Positions 26,387 through 34,176 of a DNA stretch of 64,000 nt are shown here, one piece after another. Both the position numbers and the translations under genes were made by a program. Position 1 is the stretch's first letter. The number at the start of each line of letters is the position of its first letter. Source of the stretch: Streptomyces sp. NBC_00390 (GTDB lineage: Bacteria > Actinomycetota > Actinomycetes > Streptomycetales > Streptomycetaceae); assembly GCF_036057275.1 (NCBI RefSeq), contig NZ_CP107945.1, positions 5,332,001 to 5,396,000 of the forward strand. The letters are read 5' to 3'. Under the pieces are notes generated by a model. It was not told where the DNA came from and did not search any database. It saw only the letters and a program-made list of their open reading frames with translations.

Positions 26387-26854
26387 TCAGCCGAGGTACG
26401 GGTAGGTGCCGGCGAGGTAGTCCCCGATCTGCTGGCGCATGCTGGGGTGGATGTCGTACTGGTGCAGGTCGGCAGGCTGGATGAAGCGGACGCCGTCGGC
26501 TTCGTCGTTGACGGTGGGCTCGCCGCCGACCGGGCGGCCGATGTAGGTGTTCTCGTACTGCTGGCGGATCTCGCCGTCGGTGTAGGCAACGATGTGGTGG
26601 GGGTTGGTGTAGACCCCCAGAAAGCCGGTGATCTCGGCGATGATGCCGGTCTCCTCCAGGCATTCGCGCACCGCGCACTGCGCCGCCGTTTCGCCGATGT
26701 CCTGGGCGCCTCCGGGCAGCGCCCACTGCCCGGTGTCGCGGCGGCGCTGGAGCAGGATGGCGCCGTTGTCGTGGACGACGAGCAGGTTGCTTGCGGGGAT
26801 GAGGGTGTTGGCCTTGGGGGCGTCGGGGTCGTTGTAGTACTCGGTCCTGCCCAT
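26387..26854 (-). CDS. NUDIX hydrolase
   Basis: This 155-aa protein has an intact Nudix box, GAQDIGETAAQCAVRECLEE then TG, near residues 48-70. The preceding LLQRRRDTGQWALPGG is the usual lead-in. It ends FIQPADLHQYDIHPSMRQQI, as in ADP-ribose or nucleotide-sugar pyrophosphatase relatives. It is co-directional with the HEAT-like gene 15 bp downstream. The substrate is unknown. Confidence 0.88.
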   Translation of the reverse strand: MGRTEYYNDPDAPKANTLIPASNLLVVHDNGAILLQRRRDTGQWALPGGAQDIGETAAQCAVRECLEETGIIAEITGFLGVYTNPHHIVAYTDGEIRQQYENTYIGRPVGGEPTVNDEADGVRFIQPADLHQYDIHPSMRQQIGDYLAGTYPYLG

Positions 26855-26987
26855 GAGCGGCGCTCTCTCCTCGCTGTGTATCCATGGCTGTGCGCTGGTC
26901 CGGACAGCGGCGGTGATCGGCCGTCCCTGGACGGTCTTCAGCCTGACACCCGCTGTAGGACGGCCGGTCCCTCGGCGGGCGCCGGGC

Positions 26988-28004
26988 TCAGAGCTGCGCA
27001 GCCCCGTGGCAGTCCCGGTACGTGCTGCCCGACCCGCACCAGCACGGTGCCCCCTTGGCCGGGGGCCACACCACCGCGCGGCCGCGGGCCGCCAGGGTGG
27101 TGGCGTACTGGGGGAGCAGGTCCGCGTTCGACGGGGAGGACTGTTCCGAGGCCGCGAAGGCCTCGTAGGACGGGATCGTGCCCGTCACGATGCCCAGGTT
27201 CCCCGTGCCCGTCGCGGCCAGGTCGCGCAGTGAGGCTTCGAGGTCCGTGAGGTGAGCGTTGTGGGTCGGGTACTCCGACTCCAGCTCGGGGTAGGCCTCG
27301 ACCAGCTCATCGAGTTCCGCCTCCGGCCAGTGGAGTACCGCCACCGGGAAGGGGCGGGACAGGGCCGAGCGGTAGGAGCCCAGTTCCGAGCGGAGGCGGG
27401 TGATCTCCGCCTGGAGCTCGGCCGGGTTGTCCGAGCCCAGCGCCCACAGGCGCTTGGGGTCGTGGAGTTCGTCCAGCGTGACGTCCGGGGTGTGGCCGGT
27501 GTGGACCGCGTCGGCCAGGGTGTCCCACTCGTCGTGGGGGAGGGCCAGCAGTCGGCGGACGCGGTGGCGGCCCGTGAGCAGCGGCTGGGTGGCGTACGGG
27601 ATCTCGTCCTCGGCCTCGGGGAGCAGCAGGGTCAGGCCCGTCGTGAAGCACTCGTGGGACGCTTCGAGCTCGTCGTGGGCCTCGAGGGTCTCGGCGATGA
27701 CCTCCCAGGGGGCCGCTTCGGCCGGGGCCGAGGCGCGGATGCCGGTGATCAGGGCGCGGGCCTCCGCCTCGTGACCGTACTCCCACAGGTTCGCCGCCTG
27801 GAACGCCTTGATCAGAGCGGGGTGCTCGGGATCGGACGCCAGCAGCCGGTCGTAGAGGGCGGAGGCGCGTTCGCGGTCGCCGGACAGCTCGAGGTGGGCC
27901 GCGGCCTGGAGCAGCAGGGGCTCGTCGTCCTCGGGGTACTGCGTGGCCGTACGCAGCAGGCGCTCGGCTTCGGCGATGTGGTCAGCAGGCATGTCGGGGC
28001 GCAT
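26988..28004 (-). CDS. SEC-C motif protein with TPR-like helices
   Basis: This 338-aa protein starts at ATG 28004 (MRPDMPADH); ATG 28013 would add three residues. The N-terminal half is helical and TPR-like (AAAHLELSGDRERASALYDR, then LWEYGHEAEARALI). It ends with the SEC-C metal-binding motif CWCGSGSTYRDCHG. SEC-C domains bind zinc and occur on SecA and many stand-alone proteins. Function unknown. A decayed copy of the last codons of a related gene lies at 20990. Confidence 0.8.
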   Translation of the reverse strand: MRPDMPADHIAEAERLLRTATQYPEDDEPLLLQAAAHLELSGDRERASALYDRLLASDPEHPALIKAFQAANLWEYGHEAEARALITGIRASAPAEAAPWEVIAETLEAHDELEASHECFTTGLTLLLPEAEDEIPYATQPLLTGRHRVRRLLALPHDEWDTLADAVHTGHTPDVTLDELHDPKRLWALGSDNPAELQAEITRLRSELGSYRSALSRPFPVAVLHWPEAELDELVEAYPELESEYPTHNAHLTDLEASLRDLAATGTGNLGIVTGTIPSYEAFAASEQSSPSNADLLPQYATTLAARGRAVVWPPAKGAPCWCGSGSTYRDCHGAAQL

Positions 28005-28095
28005 GCTGCACACCGTACTGCTGTACGGGGCGGCCAGGGATGCCGAGTCTCGCTGAGCGCTGGTGAGTTGACGGAGCTGCCCCTACTCTGCGCCC

Positions 28096-28887
28096 GTGCG
28101 GGTGCCGATACGAGTTGTGGTGCAGGGGCGGCGACGGCGGGCGGCCGTCGCCCGGGGGCTGTGGGCCGCCGCCGAGGTCGCCGTCACCCTCGGCGTCGTC
28201 GTCCTCCTCCTCGTCGTCCATCAGCTGTGGTGGACCAACCGCCAGGCCAGGGAAGGGGCCGAGCGCAAGGTCCGGGCACTGGAGCGGGAGTGGGGGGAGG
28301 AGCACGAGGGGCAGGAGAGGGCAGAGGAGCAGCCCACGCCCGTGGAAGGCGAAAGCGGAGGCGGAGGCGGAGATGAGGAGGACCGAGCGGGCGTGGAGAC
28401 GCCGCGGGCGACGAGCCCGGCCCGCCCGCCCCGCTGGGATCAGGCCTACGCCGTCCTGCGCATCCCCCGGCTCGGCGTCACCGCGCCCGTCGCGCAGGGC
28501 ATCGCCAAGCGAGGCGTCCTCGACAAGGGGTACGTCGGGCACTATCCGCAGACCGCGCAGCCCGGCGAGGCCGGGAACTTCGCCCTCGCCGGGCATCGCA
28601 ACGCGCATGGGGAGCCCTTCCGGTACATCAACCGGCTGCGCACCGGCGACCGGATCGAGGTCGAGACCCGCCAGGGGGTGTTCGTGTACGCGGTGGACAG
28701 GCAGCTGCCACGGACGACGCCCCGCGACACCGGGGTGATCGCGCCGGTCCCGCGCAGCCTGGTGAAGCCCTCCGCCGGGTACGGCGAGCGCGGCTACTAC
28801 CTGACCCTGACCACATGCACGCCCGAGTACAGCTCTGCCTACCGGCTCGTGGTCTGGGGCAAGCTCACCTCGATGCTCCCCCGGTAG
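28096..28887 (+). CDS. Class E sortase
   Basis: This 263-aa transpeptidase is membrane-anchored by an N-terminal segment at residues ~25-45 (VAVTLGVVVLLLVVHQLWW), followed by a charged Glu-rich linker. The catalytic residues are visible: H167 in LAGHRNAHG, C241 in TLTTCTPEY and R250 in SAYRLVVWG. Class E sortases attach LAxTG proteins to the actinobacterial cell wall. A candidate substrate with LATTG is encoded at 35604-36584. The start is GTG; a nearby GTG six bases later is possible. Confidence 0.92.
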   Translation: MRVPIRVVVQGRRRRAAVARGLWAAAEVAVTLGVVVLLLVVHQLWWTNRQAREGAERKVRALEREWGEEHEGQERAEEQPTPVEGESGGGGGDEEDRAGVETPRATSPARPPRWDQAYAVLRIPRLGVTAPVAQGIAKRGVLDKGYVGHYPQTAQPGEAGNFALAGHRNAHGEPFRYINRLRTGDRIEVETRQGVFVYAVDRQLPRTTPRDTGVIAPVPRSLVKPSAGYGERGYYLTLTTCTPEYSSAYRLVVWGKLTSMLPR

Positions 28888-28922
28888 CCGCTCCGTCCGG
28901 TGTTCCGCCGCCCCGCTCTTCC

Positions 28923-28953
28923 GAGAACTTCCCGACAAGGGCGGGAAGTTCTC
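28923..28953. terminator. 12-bp bidirectional terminator hairpin
   Basis: GAGAACTTCCCG pairs perfectly with CGGGAAGTTCTC across a 7-nt loop. It lies between the convergent sortase E and sugar-binding protein genes. Confidence 0.85.
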
Positions 28954-28962
28954 GCGGCGGCG

Positions 28963-30054
28963 TCAGCGCAGGTCGAGCTCGTCGCAGGCGGCCTTGTACT
29001 CAGGGGTGCAGATCTCCTGAGCGGTGTAGACGCCGTCCTTGATGACGGTGTCCTTGATGTTGTTCTTGGTCAGCGCGATGACCGGGACCAGCACGGAAGG
29101 GATGGCCTTCTTGGTCGGGCTGTCGACGTCGGTGTGGGCCGCGAGGTCGAGCGACATGTCCCTGGCGAGCAGGATGGCCATCTCGGCCGCGGCGGCGGCC
29201 TCGTACGCGTACGGCTTGTAGATGCTCATGTGCTGCTCACCGGCGACGATGCGCTGCACGGCGGAGAGCTCGGCGTCCTGGCCGGTGACGGGCGGGAGGT
29301 CGGTGTAGCCGGCGGCCTTCAGGGCGGTGATGACGCCGCCCGCCATGCCGTCGTTGGCGGAGTAGACGCCGGCGATGTTCTGGCCGAGGGACAGGATCGC
29401 GGTCCGCATGTTGGCGTCGGCGTTCTCCGGCTTCCAGTCCTTGGTGTCGAACTCCGCGCCGATCTCCACCTTGCCGTCGAGCTCGGCGTGCGCGCCCTTT
29501 TTGAACATCGCGGCGTTCGGGTCGGTGACCGCGCCGTTCATCATCACGATCTGGCCGCTCTTGGCCTTGTCGCCCAGGGCTTTGAGCAGGGCCTTGCCCT
29601 GGACGTGACCGACCTGCTCGTTGTCGAAGGAGGTGTAGGCGTCGATCGGGCCCTCGGCGAGGCGGTCGAAGGCGACGACGGGGATCTTGGCGTCCTTCGC
29701 CTTCTTGACGGCACCGGCGATCGCCTTGGAGTCCACGGCGTCCACGATCAGCACGTCGACCTTCTTGTCGATCATGCTCTCGACCTGCTGCGCCTGGACA
29801 TCGGCCTTCTGTCTGGCGTTGGCGTAGAGGACGGTGCCCTTGCTGTTCGTCAGCCGTGCGACCCGCTCCTCGATGACCGGCTTGTCGAACTTCTCGTAGC
29901 GGGCGGCCACATCGTCGGGAAGGAGCAGTCCGACAACGATATCGTCGCGCATCATCCGCATGTCCGAGTCCTCGGTCTCACCGCATGCGGTGAGCGATAC
30001 AGCCAGCGCGACGGTGGCGGCAGCACCGGCAGCGCGACGCAGATGTGCGTTCAT
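28963..30054 (-). CDS. Sugar ABC transporter substrate-binding lipoprotein (XylF-like)
   Basis: This 363-aa lipoprotein has a signal peptide ending in the lipobox SLTAC. The body is a periplasmic-binding-protein type 1 fold (Peripla_BP_4): VGLLLPDDVAARYEKFDKPV, VDVLIVDAVDSKAIAG, IPVVAFDRL and VYSANDGMAGGVITAL. It resembles D-xylose-binding XylF. No ATPase or permease gene is adjacent, so it is an orphan binding protein or uses a distant transporter. Its 5' region carries a hairpin and an upstream palindrome, described separately. Confidence 0.85.
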   Translation of the reverse strand: MNAHLRRAAGAAATVALAVSLTACGETEDSDMRMMRDDIVVGLLLPDDVAARYEKFDKPVIEERVARLTNSKGTVLYANARQKADVQAQQVESMIDKKVDVLIVDAVDSKAIAGAVKKAKDAKIPVVAFDRLAEGPIDAYTSFDNEQVGHVQGKALLKALGDKAKSGQIVMMNGAVTDPNAAMFKKGAHAELDGKVEIGAEFDTKDWKPENADANMRTAILSLGQNIAGVYSANDGMAGGVITALKAAGYTDLPPVTGQDAELSAVQRIVAGEQHMSIYKPYAYEAAAAAEMAILLARDMSLDLAAHTDVDSPTKKAIPSVLVPVIALTKNNIKDTVIKDGVYTAQEICTPEYKAACDELDLR

Positions 30055-30078
30055 CAGTGAAAATCAACCCTCCCTGAC

Positions 30079-30099
30079 AGGCCGCATCATCTGCGGCCT
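30079..30099 (-). promoter_or_regulatory. Perfect 8-bp hairpin in the 5' leader
   Basis: AGGCCGCA-TCATC-TGCGGCCT lies about 25 bp upstream of the sugar-binding lipoprotein start. The AGGGAGG Shine-Dalgarno candidate sits between it and the ATG, about 14 bases from the ATG. The stem may affect translation or mark a short attenuator. Confidence 0.4.
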
Positions 30100-30146
30100 A
30101 GGAGGCTGAAGCCAACCGCGTGCACACATAAGCGTCAAGAGATGAA

Positions 30147-30156
30147 CACAATTGTG
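30147..30156. promoter_or_regulatory. Palindromic operator candidate CACAATTGTG
   Basis: This perfect 10-bp AT-rich palindrome lies about 95 bp upstream of the sugar-binding protein start, in the divergent gap to the DUF6412 gene. It is a plausible operator for a sugar-responsive repressor. Confidence 0.4.
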
Positions 30157-30294
30157 ATAGCAGCGGTGGCGGTTCGTTAACACCGTGGTGTTGACGCGGC
30201 GCGGCGGAACCACTCGTACCCGTCGGGAACTGTCCGTCGCCTGCGGTCGTCGGTAAGGGCAGAGGCGTCGAGCGCACGGGAGGAGGGCGGCGGT

Positions 30295-30621
30295 ATGAGC
30301 GGACAGCGGGTCCGGCCACTGCTGCGTTCCACAGGGCTGCTCGTCCTGCTTCTCACCGGGCTCTTCCTCATCGACGGCGGAGGCATGTCCGCCGTTGCCG
30401 CGCTGGCCGCCACGGCCACCGCCACCGCTGCCGTCGCATCCGCGATCGTCGCCTGTGCCGTCGTCAGTGCCCGGTGCGCGCCCGTCGTGCCGCGCACACG
30501 CATCCGCACCGCGCTGCGCGATCGCCGGCGGCGCACCGCGTTCCTGCCCCAGCGCGATCCCGATGCGCGTGGCCGTACGCGGCCCCGGGCCCCGGGCCGT
30601 CCCGTCCTGACGGCCCCCTGA
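30295..30621 (+). CDS. DUF6412-like small membrane protein
   Basis: This 108-aa protein starts at ATG with GGAGG upstream. It has two hydrophobic segments (LLVLLLTGLFLI and a long Ala-rich helix) and a basic tail. It resembles the DUF6412 proteins often found right before a second YidC/Oxa1 gene in Streptomyces, which is the arrangement here. It may assist that insertase, which is inference. Confidence 0.65.
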   Translation: MSGQRVRPLLRSTGLLVLLLTGLFLIDGGGMSAVAALAATATATAAVASAIVACAVVSARCAPVVPRTRIRTALRDRRRRTAFLPQRDPDARGRTRPRAPGRPVLTAP

Positions 30622-30713
30622 GGGGAGCGGGCACCGCACACACTCCCCATGGGTCGTCACGCCGCCATGTCAGCATCCCCGGCACGACGAGACCCGAAGG
30701 GCTCCACCCACCC

Positions 30714-31439
30714 ATGTCCGTATTCGCCAGCCTGGTCGAGCAGCTCGCCGATCTGCTCCAGCCGCTGTTCCACGCCTCGGCCGCCGCCGCCGCGATCGTC
30801 CTGTTCACCGCACTCGTACGGCTCGCCGTCCACCCCTTGTCCCGGGCCGCCGCCCGCGGCCAGAAAGCCCGTGTCCGCCTCGCGCCGCAGATGGCCGAGC
30901 TGCGCAAGAAGCACGCCAGGAATCCGGAGCGGTTGCGGAAGGCGATGCACGAACTGCACACGAAGGAGAAGGTCTCCCCGCTCGCCGGCTGTCTGCCCAG
31001 CCTGCTCCAGGCGCCCGCGTTCCTCCTCATGTACCACCTGTTCTCCAGCGGGCGGATCGGTGACGAGCCGAACGCCCTCCTCACCCACACCCTGTTCGAC
31101 GCGCCCCTCGGCGACCGCTGGGCCGACGCCCTCGCACACGGCGGGGTGTTCGGCGGGGCAGGTCTCGTCTACGTCGCCCTCTTCGTGATCGTCGCCGCCG
31201 TGGCCACGTTCAACTACCGGCTCACCAAGGCCATGGCCACCGGCCAGGAGGAGCTGCCCGGCACGGGGGCGATCGTGAAGATCATGCCCCTGCTGTCGTT
31301 CGCCACGCTCATCACCGTGGCCGTCGTGCCGTTGGCGGCCGCGCTCTACGTCGTCACCAGCACCGCCTGGAGCGCGGTGGAGCGAGCGTTCCTGTACCGG
31401 GACATGCCGACGGCCGGGACGCAGGCTACTGCCGCGTAA
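30714..31439 (+). CDS. YidC/Oxa1-family membrane protein insertase (paralogue)
   Basis: This 241-aa membrane protein has YidC features: a periplasmic N-terminus without a long P1 domain, the cytosolic hairpin RLAPQMAELRKKHARNPERL followed by LRKAMHELHTKEKVSP, and several membrane segments (LLQAPAFLLMYHLF, GLVYVALFVIVAAVATF). It inserts proteins into the membrane, probably as an accessory copy beside the main yidC near the origin. It pairs with DUF6412. Confidence 0.88.
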   Translation: MSVFASLVEQLADLLQPLFHASAAAAAIVLFTALVRLAVHPLSRAAARGQKARVRLAPQMAELRKKHARNPERLRKAMHELHTKEKVSPLAGCLPSLLQAPAFLLMYHLFSSGRIGDEPNALLTHTLFDAPLGDRWADALAHGGVFGGAGLVYVALFVIVAAVATFNYRLTKAMATGQEELPGTGAIVKIMPLLSFATLITVAVVPLAAALYVVTSTAWSAVERAFLYRDMPTAGTQATAA

Positions 31440-31565
31440 AGGTCCAGGTTGTGAACAGGGTCTTGCGGGGTGGTCAGGTGTCTTGGAGGATCAGCCAATC
31501 CTCAGAACTCGGGCGGCGGCCGCTACCCGTCGCCCGGGTTCGCACTCGATCAGGGGAGATGGACC

Positions 31566-32426
31566 ATGAAGCTGCTGCGTGTCGGTACGGCGGGCGCCGA
31601 GCGCCCCGCGCTGCTCGACCCGGACGGGACCACCCTGCGCGACCTGTCCGGCCTGGTCGCCGACGTCGACGGGCCGCTGCTCGCCGACGCCGCGGCGCTG
31701 GACCGGATCAGGGCGGCGGCCGGCGCGGGGGAGCTGCCCGTACTGGACGCGGCCGGGCTGCGGATCGGGCCACCGCTCGCCCGGGTCGGCAAGGTCGTCT
31801 GCATCGGGCTGAACTACCACGACCACGCCACCGAGACCGGCGCCGCGACCCCGGCCGAGCCCGTCGTCTTCTTCAAGGCGGCGGACACGGTCGTCGGGGC
31901 GTACGACACCGTCCTCGTGCCGCGCGGCAGCCGCAAGACCGACTGGGAGGTCGAGCTCGCGGTGGTCGTCGGACGCACGGCGCGCTACATCGGCGACGAC
32001 GAGGACCCGATGGCGTACGTCGCCGGCTACGCGGTCGCCCACGACGTGTCGGAGCGCGAGTTCCAGATCGAGCGCGGCGGCACCTGGGACAAGGGCAAGA
32101 ACTGCGAGACGTTCAACCCGCTCGGGCCGTGGCTGGTGACCGCCGACGAGGTTCAGGACCCGCAGGCCCTGTCGCTGAAACTGTGGGTCAACGGAGAGCT
32201 CAAGCAGCACGGCACGACCGCCGACCAGATCTTCCCGGTGGCCGAAGTCGTCCGGTACGTCAGCCGGTTCATGACCCTGTACCCGGGGGACGTCATCAAC
32301 ACCGGCACCCCGGCGGGCGTGGCGCTCGGGCAGCCGGAGCCGAAGCCCTATCTGAAGGCCGGTGATGTGGTGGAGCTGGAGATCGAGGGCCTCGGGCGGC
32401 AGCGCCAGGAACTCAAGGACGCCTGA
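31566..32426 (+). CDS. Fumarylacetoacetate hydrolase (FAH) family protein
   Basis: This 286-aa protein starts at ATG with GGAGAT upstream. The FAH core is clear: VVCIGLNYHDHATE, EPVVFFKAADTVVGAYD, DWEVELAVVVGR with the metal-binding Glu residues, GYAVAHDVSERE and INTGTPAGVALG. Members hydrolyse or decarboxylate ring-cleavage and dicarbonyl products. The exact substrate is unknown, and no aromatic pathway genes lie next to it. Confidence 0.9.
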   Translation: MKLLRVGTAGAERPALLDPDGTTLRDLSGLVADVDGPLLADAAALDRIRAAAGAGELPVLDAAGLRIGPPLARVGKVVCIGLNYHDHATETGAATPAEPVVFFKAADTVVGAYDTVLVPRGSRKTDWEVELAVVVGRTARYIGDDEDPMAYVAGYAVAHDVSEREFQIERGGTWDKGKNCETFNPLGPWLVTADEVQDPQALSLKLWVNGELKQHGTTADQIFPVAEVVRYVSRFMTLYPGDVINTGTPAGVALGQPEPKPYLKAGDVVELEIEGLGRQRQELKDA

Positions 32427-32455
32427 CGACCCGCGCACGGGGAGGAAACGGGGGG

Positions 32456-32495
32456 CGTGCGGTACGGCGGGCATCTCTCGCCGCCGTACCGCACG
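32456..32495. terminator. 15-bp bidirectional terminator hairpin
   Basis: CGTGCGGTACGGCGG pairs perfectly with CCGCCGTACCGCACG across a 10-nt loop, between convergent genes. Confidence 0.85.
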
Positions 32496-32561
32496 AACCC
32501 GGCGCCGGACGGACCGGTGCGGCACGGACCCGGCGCCGCGTGAACCACGTGGTCGCACGGA

Positions 32562-33038
32562 CTACGTGGTGAAGCGCTCCAGCGCCTCGACCACCATCGC
32601 GTGGTCCTCGGCCTGCGGCAGGCCCGAGACCGTGACCGAGCCGATGACTCCCGCACCCTCGACCCTGATCGGGAACGAGCCGCCGTGGGCCGCGTACCGG
32701 TCCGGGTCGAGGCGCGAGGAATCCTCGAACGACGTGTCCTTGGCCCGGTGCCGCGCGCCGACCAGGTACGAGCTCTCGCCGTACCGCTCGACGACCCGGC
32801 GCTTGCGGTCGATCCAGGCGTCGTTGTCGGCGCTGGAGCCGGCCAGCGCGGCGTGGAACAGCTGCTGCCCGTTGCGCCGGATGTCGATCGCGACCGGCGC
32901 CTCGCGCAGGTGCGCCATCTCGACCAGCAGGCTGCCCAGCTTCCATGCGTCGTCGTGCGTGAACCGGCGCAGGGTCAGCCGGGTCTCCTGGGCGATGATC
33001 TCGTCGACGGACAGATGGGGCTTGGCCGTGTTGCTCAT
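32562..33038 (-). CDS. UPF0303 / heme-degrading-domain (HbpS-like) protein
   Basis: This 158-aa protein has the UPF0303/PF03928 pattern: LTLRRFTHDDAWKLGSLLVE, PVAIDIRRNGQQLFHAAL, a DNDAWIDRKRRVV segment and the late VGSVTVSGLPQ-like strand (here IGSVTVSGLPQAEDH). Its ATG overlaps the stop of the Gfo/Idh/MocA gene by four bases, so the two are coupled. Its biochemical activity here is uncertain. Confidence 0.85.
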   Translation of the reverse strand: MSNTAKPHLSVDEIIAQETRLTLRRFTHDDAWKLGSLLVEMAHLREAPVAIDIRRNGQQLFHAALAGSSADNDAWIDRKRRVVERYGESSYLVGARHRAKDTSFEDSSRLDPDRYAAHGGSFPIRVEGAGVIGSVTVSGLPQAEDHAMVVEALERFTT

Positions 33039-34120
33039 GAGGGGATCTCCACGGTGACGCCCGCGCGGGCGGAGAGACCCGCGGCCTCCAGGACCTCCAG
33101 CGCGGCGGCCGCTTCACGGGCGGTGACCGGCGGGGCGCTCTTCTCGCGCAGGGCAGCGGCGATCGCCGCGTAGTAGGCAGGGTAGTCGCCCGGCAGGGTT
33201 TCGACGGGAACGCCTCCACCGGTCAGCGGGGACTCGCCCGCCCCGATGCGGCCCCACATCGGCTCGGGCTCGACGCCCCAGGCCCCGCCCGGGACGGGGC
33301 GCCTGCCGGTGCGCAGGTCCGTCTCCTGCGGGTCCAGGCCGTACTTCACATATCCGGCGCGCGAGCCGAGCACCCGGAAGCGCGGGCCGAGCTGGGCGGT
33401 GATGGCGCTGACGTACAGATGTGAACGGACGCCGCTCGCGTGGGTCACGGCGATGAAGGTGTCGTCATCGGTCTGGGCGCCGGGGCGGCGCACATCGGCC
33501 TCGGCGTACACACGCACGGCGGGACCGAACAGTGTCAGGGCCTGGTCGACGACATGGCTGCCCAGGTCGAACAGCAGGCCGCCGATCTCCTCGGGGTCGC
33601 CGGACTCGCGCCAGCCGCCCTTGAGCTCCGGACGCCACCGCTCGAAACGGGACTCGAAGCGCTGTACGTCACCGAGCTCGCCGTTCGCGATCAGCTGCCG
33701 CAGGGTCAGGAAGTCGTTGTCCCAGCGGCGGTTCTGGAAGACGGAGAGCAGCAGCCCGCGCTCCTCGGCGAGGTCGGCGAGCTGATGCGCCTCGGCGGCG
33801 GTGCCGGCGAGCGGCTTGTCCACGACGACCGCGAGCCCGGCCTGCAGGGCGGCGGTGGCGATCGGGACGTGGGTCTTGTTCGGCGAGGCGATCACGATCA
33901 GGTCGAGCTCGTCCGCCCGGTCCCACAACTCGTCCGGCGCGGCGGCGAAGCGTACGCCGGGGTACTCGGCGCGCGCCTGCTCCTGCCGCTCCGGGTTCGA
34001 TGTGACGATCGTGTCGAGGACGAGGCCGTCGGTGGAGGCGATCAGCGGGGCGTGGAAGACGGAGCCCGCGAGGCCGTAGCCGACGAGCGCGACGCGGAGA
34101 GGGGAGGCCGTACCAGTCAT
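33035..34120 (-). CDS. Gfo/Idh/MocA family oxidoreductase
   Basis: This 361-aa NAD(P)-dependent oxidoreductase has the N-terminal Rossmann motif VALVGYGLAGSVFHAPLI and the signature IASPNKTHVPIATAAL followed by VVDKPLAGTAAEA, with the catalytic Lys in DKP. The start is ATG 34120 (MTGTASP); a GTG nine bases earlier is possible. It probably oxidises a sugar or inositol-type substrate. It is the first gene of an operon with UPF0303 and is divergent from a ROK regulator, with a likely operator between them. Confidence 0.9.
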   Translation of the reverse strand: MTGTASPLRVALVGYGLAGSVFHAPLIASTDGLVLDTIVTSNPERQEQARAEYPGVRFAAAPDELWDRADELDLIVIASPNKTHVPIATAALQAGLAVVVDKPLAGTAAEAHQLADLAEERGLLLSVFQNRRWDNDFLTLRQLIANGELGDVQRFESRFERWRPELKGGWRESGDPEEIGGLLFDLGSHVVDQALTLFGPAVRVYAEADVRRPGAQTDDDTFIAVTHASGVRSHLYVSAITAQLGPRFRVLGSRAGYVKYGLDPQETDLRTGRRPVPGGAWGVEPEPMWGRIGAGESPLTGGGVPVETLPGDYPAYYAAIAAALREKSAPPVTAREAAAALEVLEAAGLSARAGVTVEIPS

Positions 34121-34133
34121 GTCCTCCACTTAA

Positions 34134-34146
34134 GCAACGCTGTTGC
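34134..34146. promoter_or_regulatory. Operator candidate GCAAC-GCT-GTTGC
   Basis: This perfect 5-bp inverted repeat with a 3-nt spacer lies in the 56-bp gap between the Gfo/Idh/MocA gene and the ROK gene, close to both starts. ROK repressors commonly bind such sites and control the adjacent divergent operon and themselves. Confidence 0.55.
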
Positions 34147-34176
34147 CGAACTGCAAGCGGGGCGCACAATGGGAAC

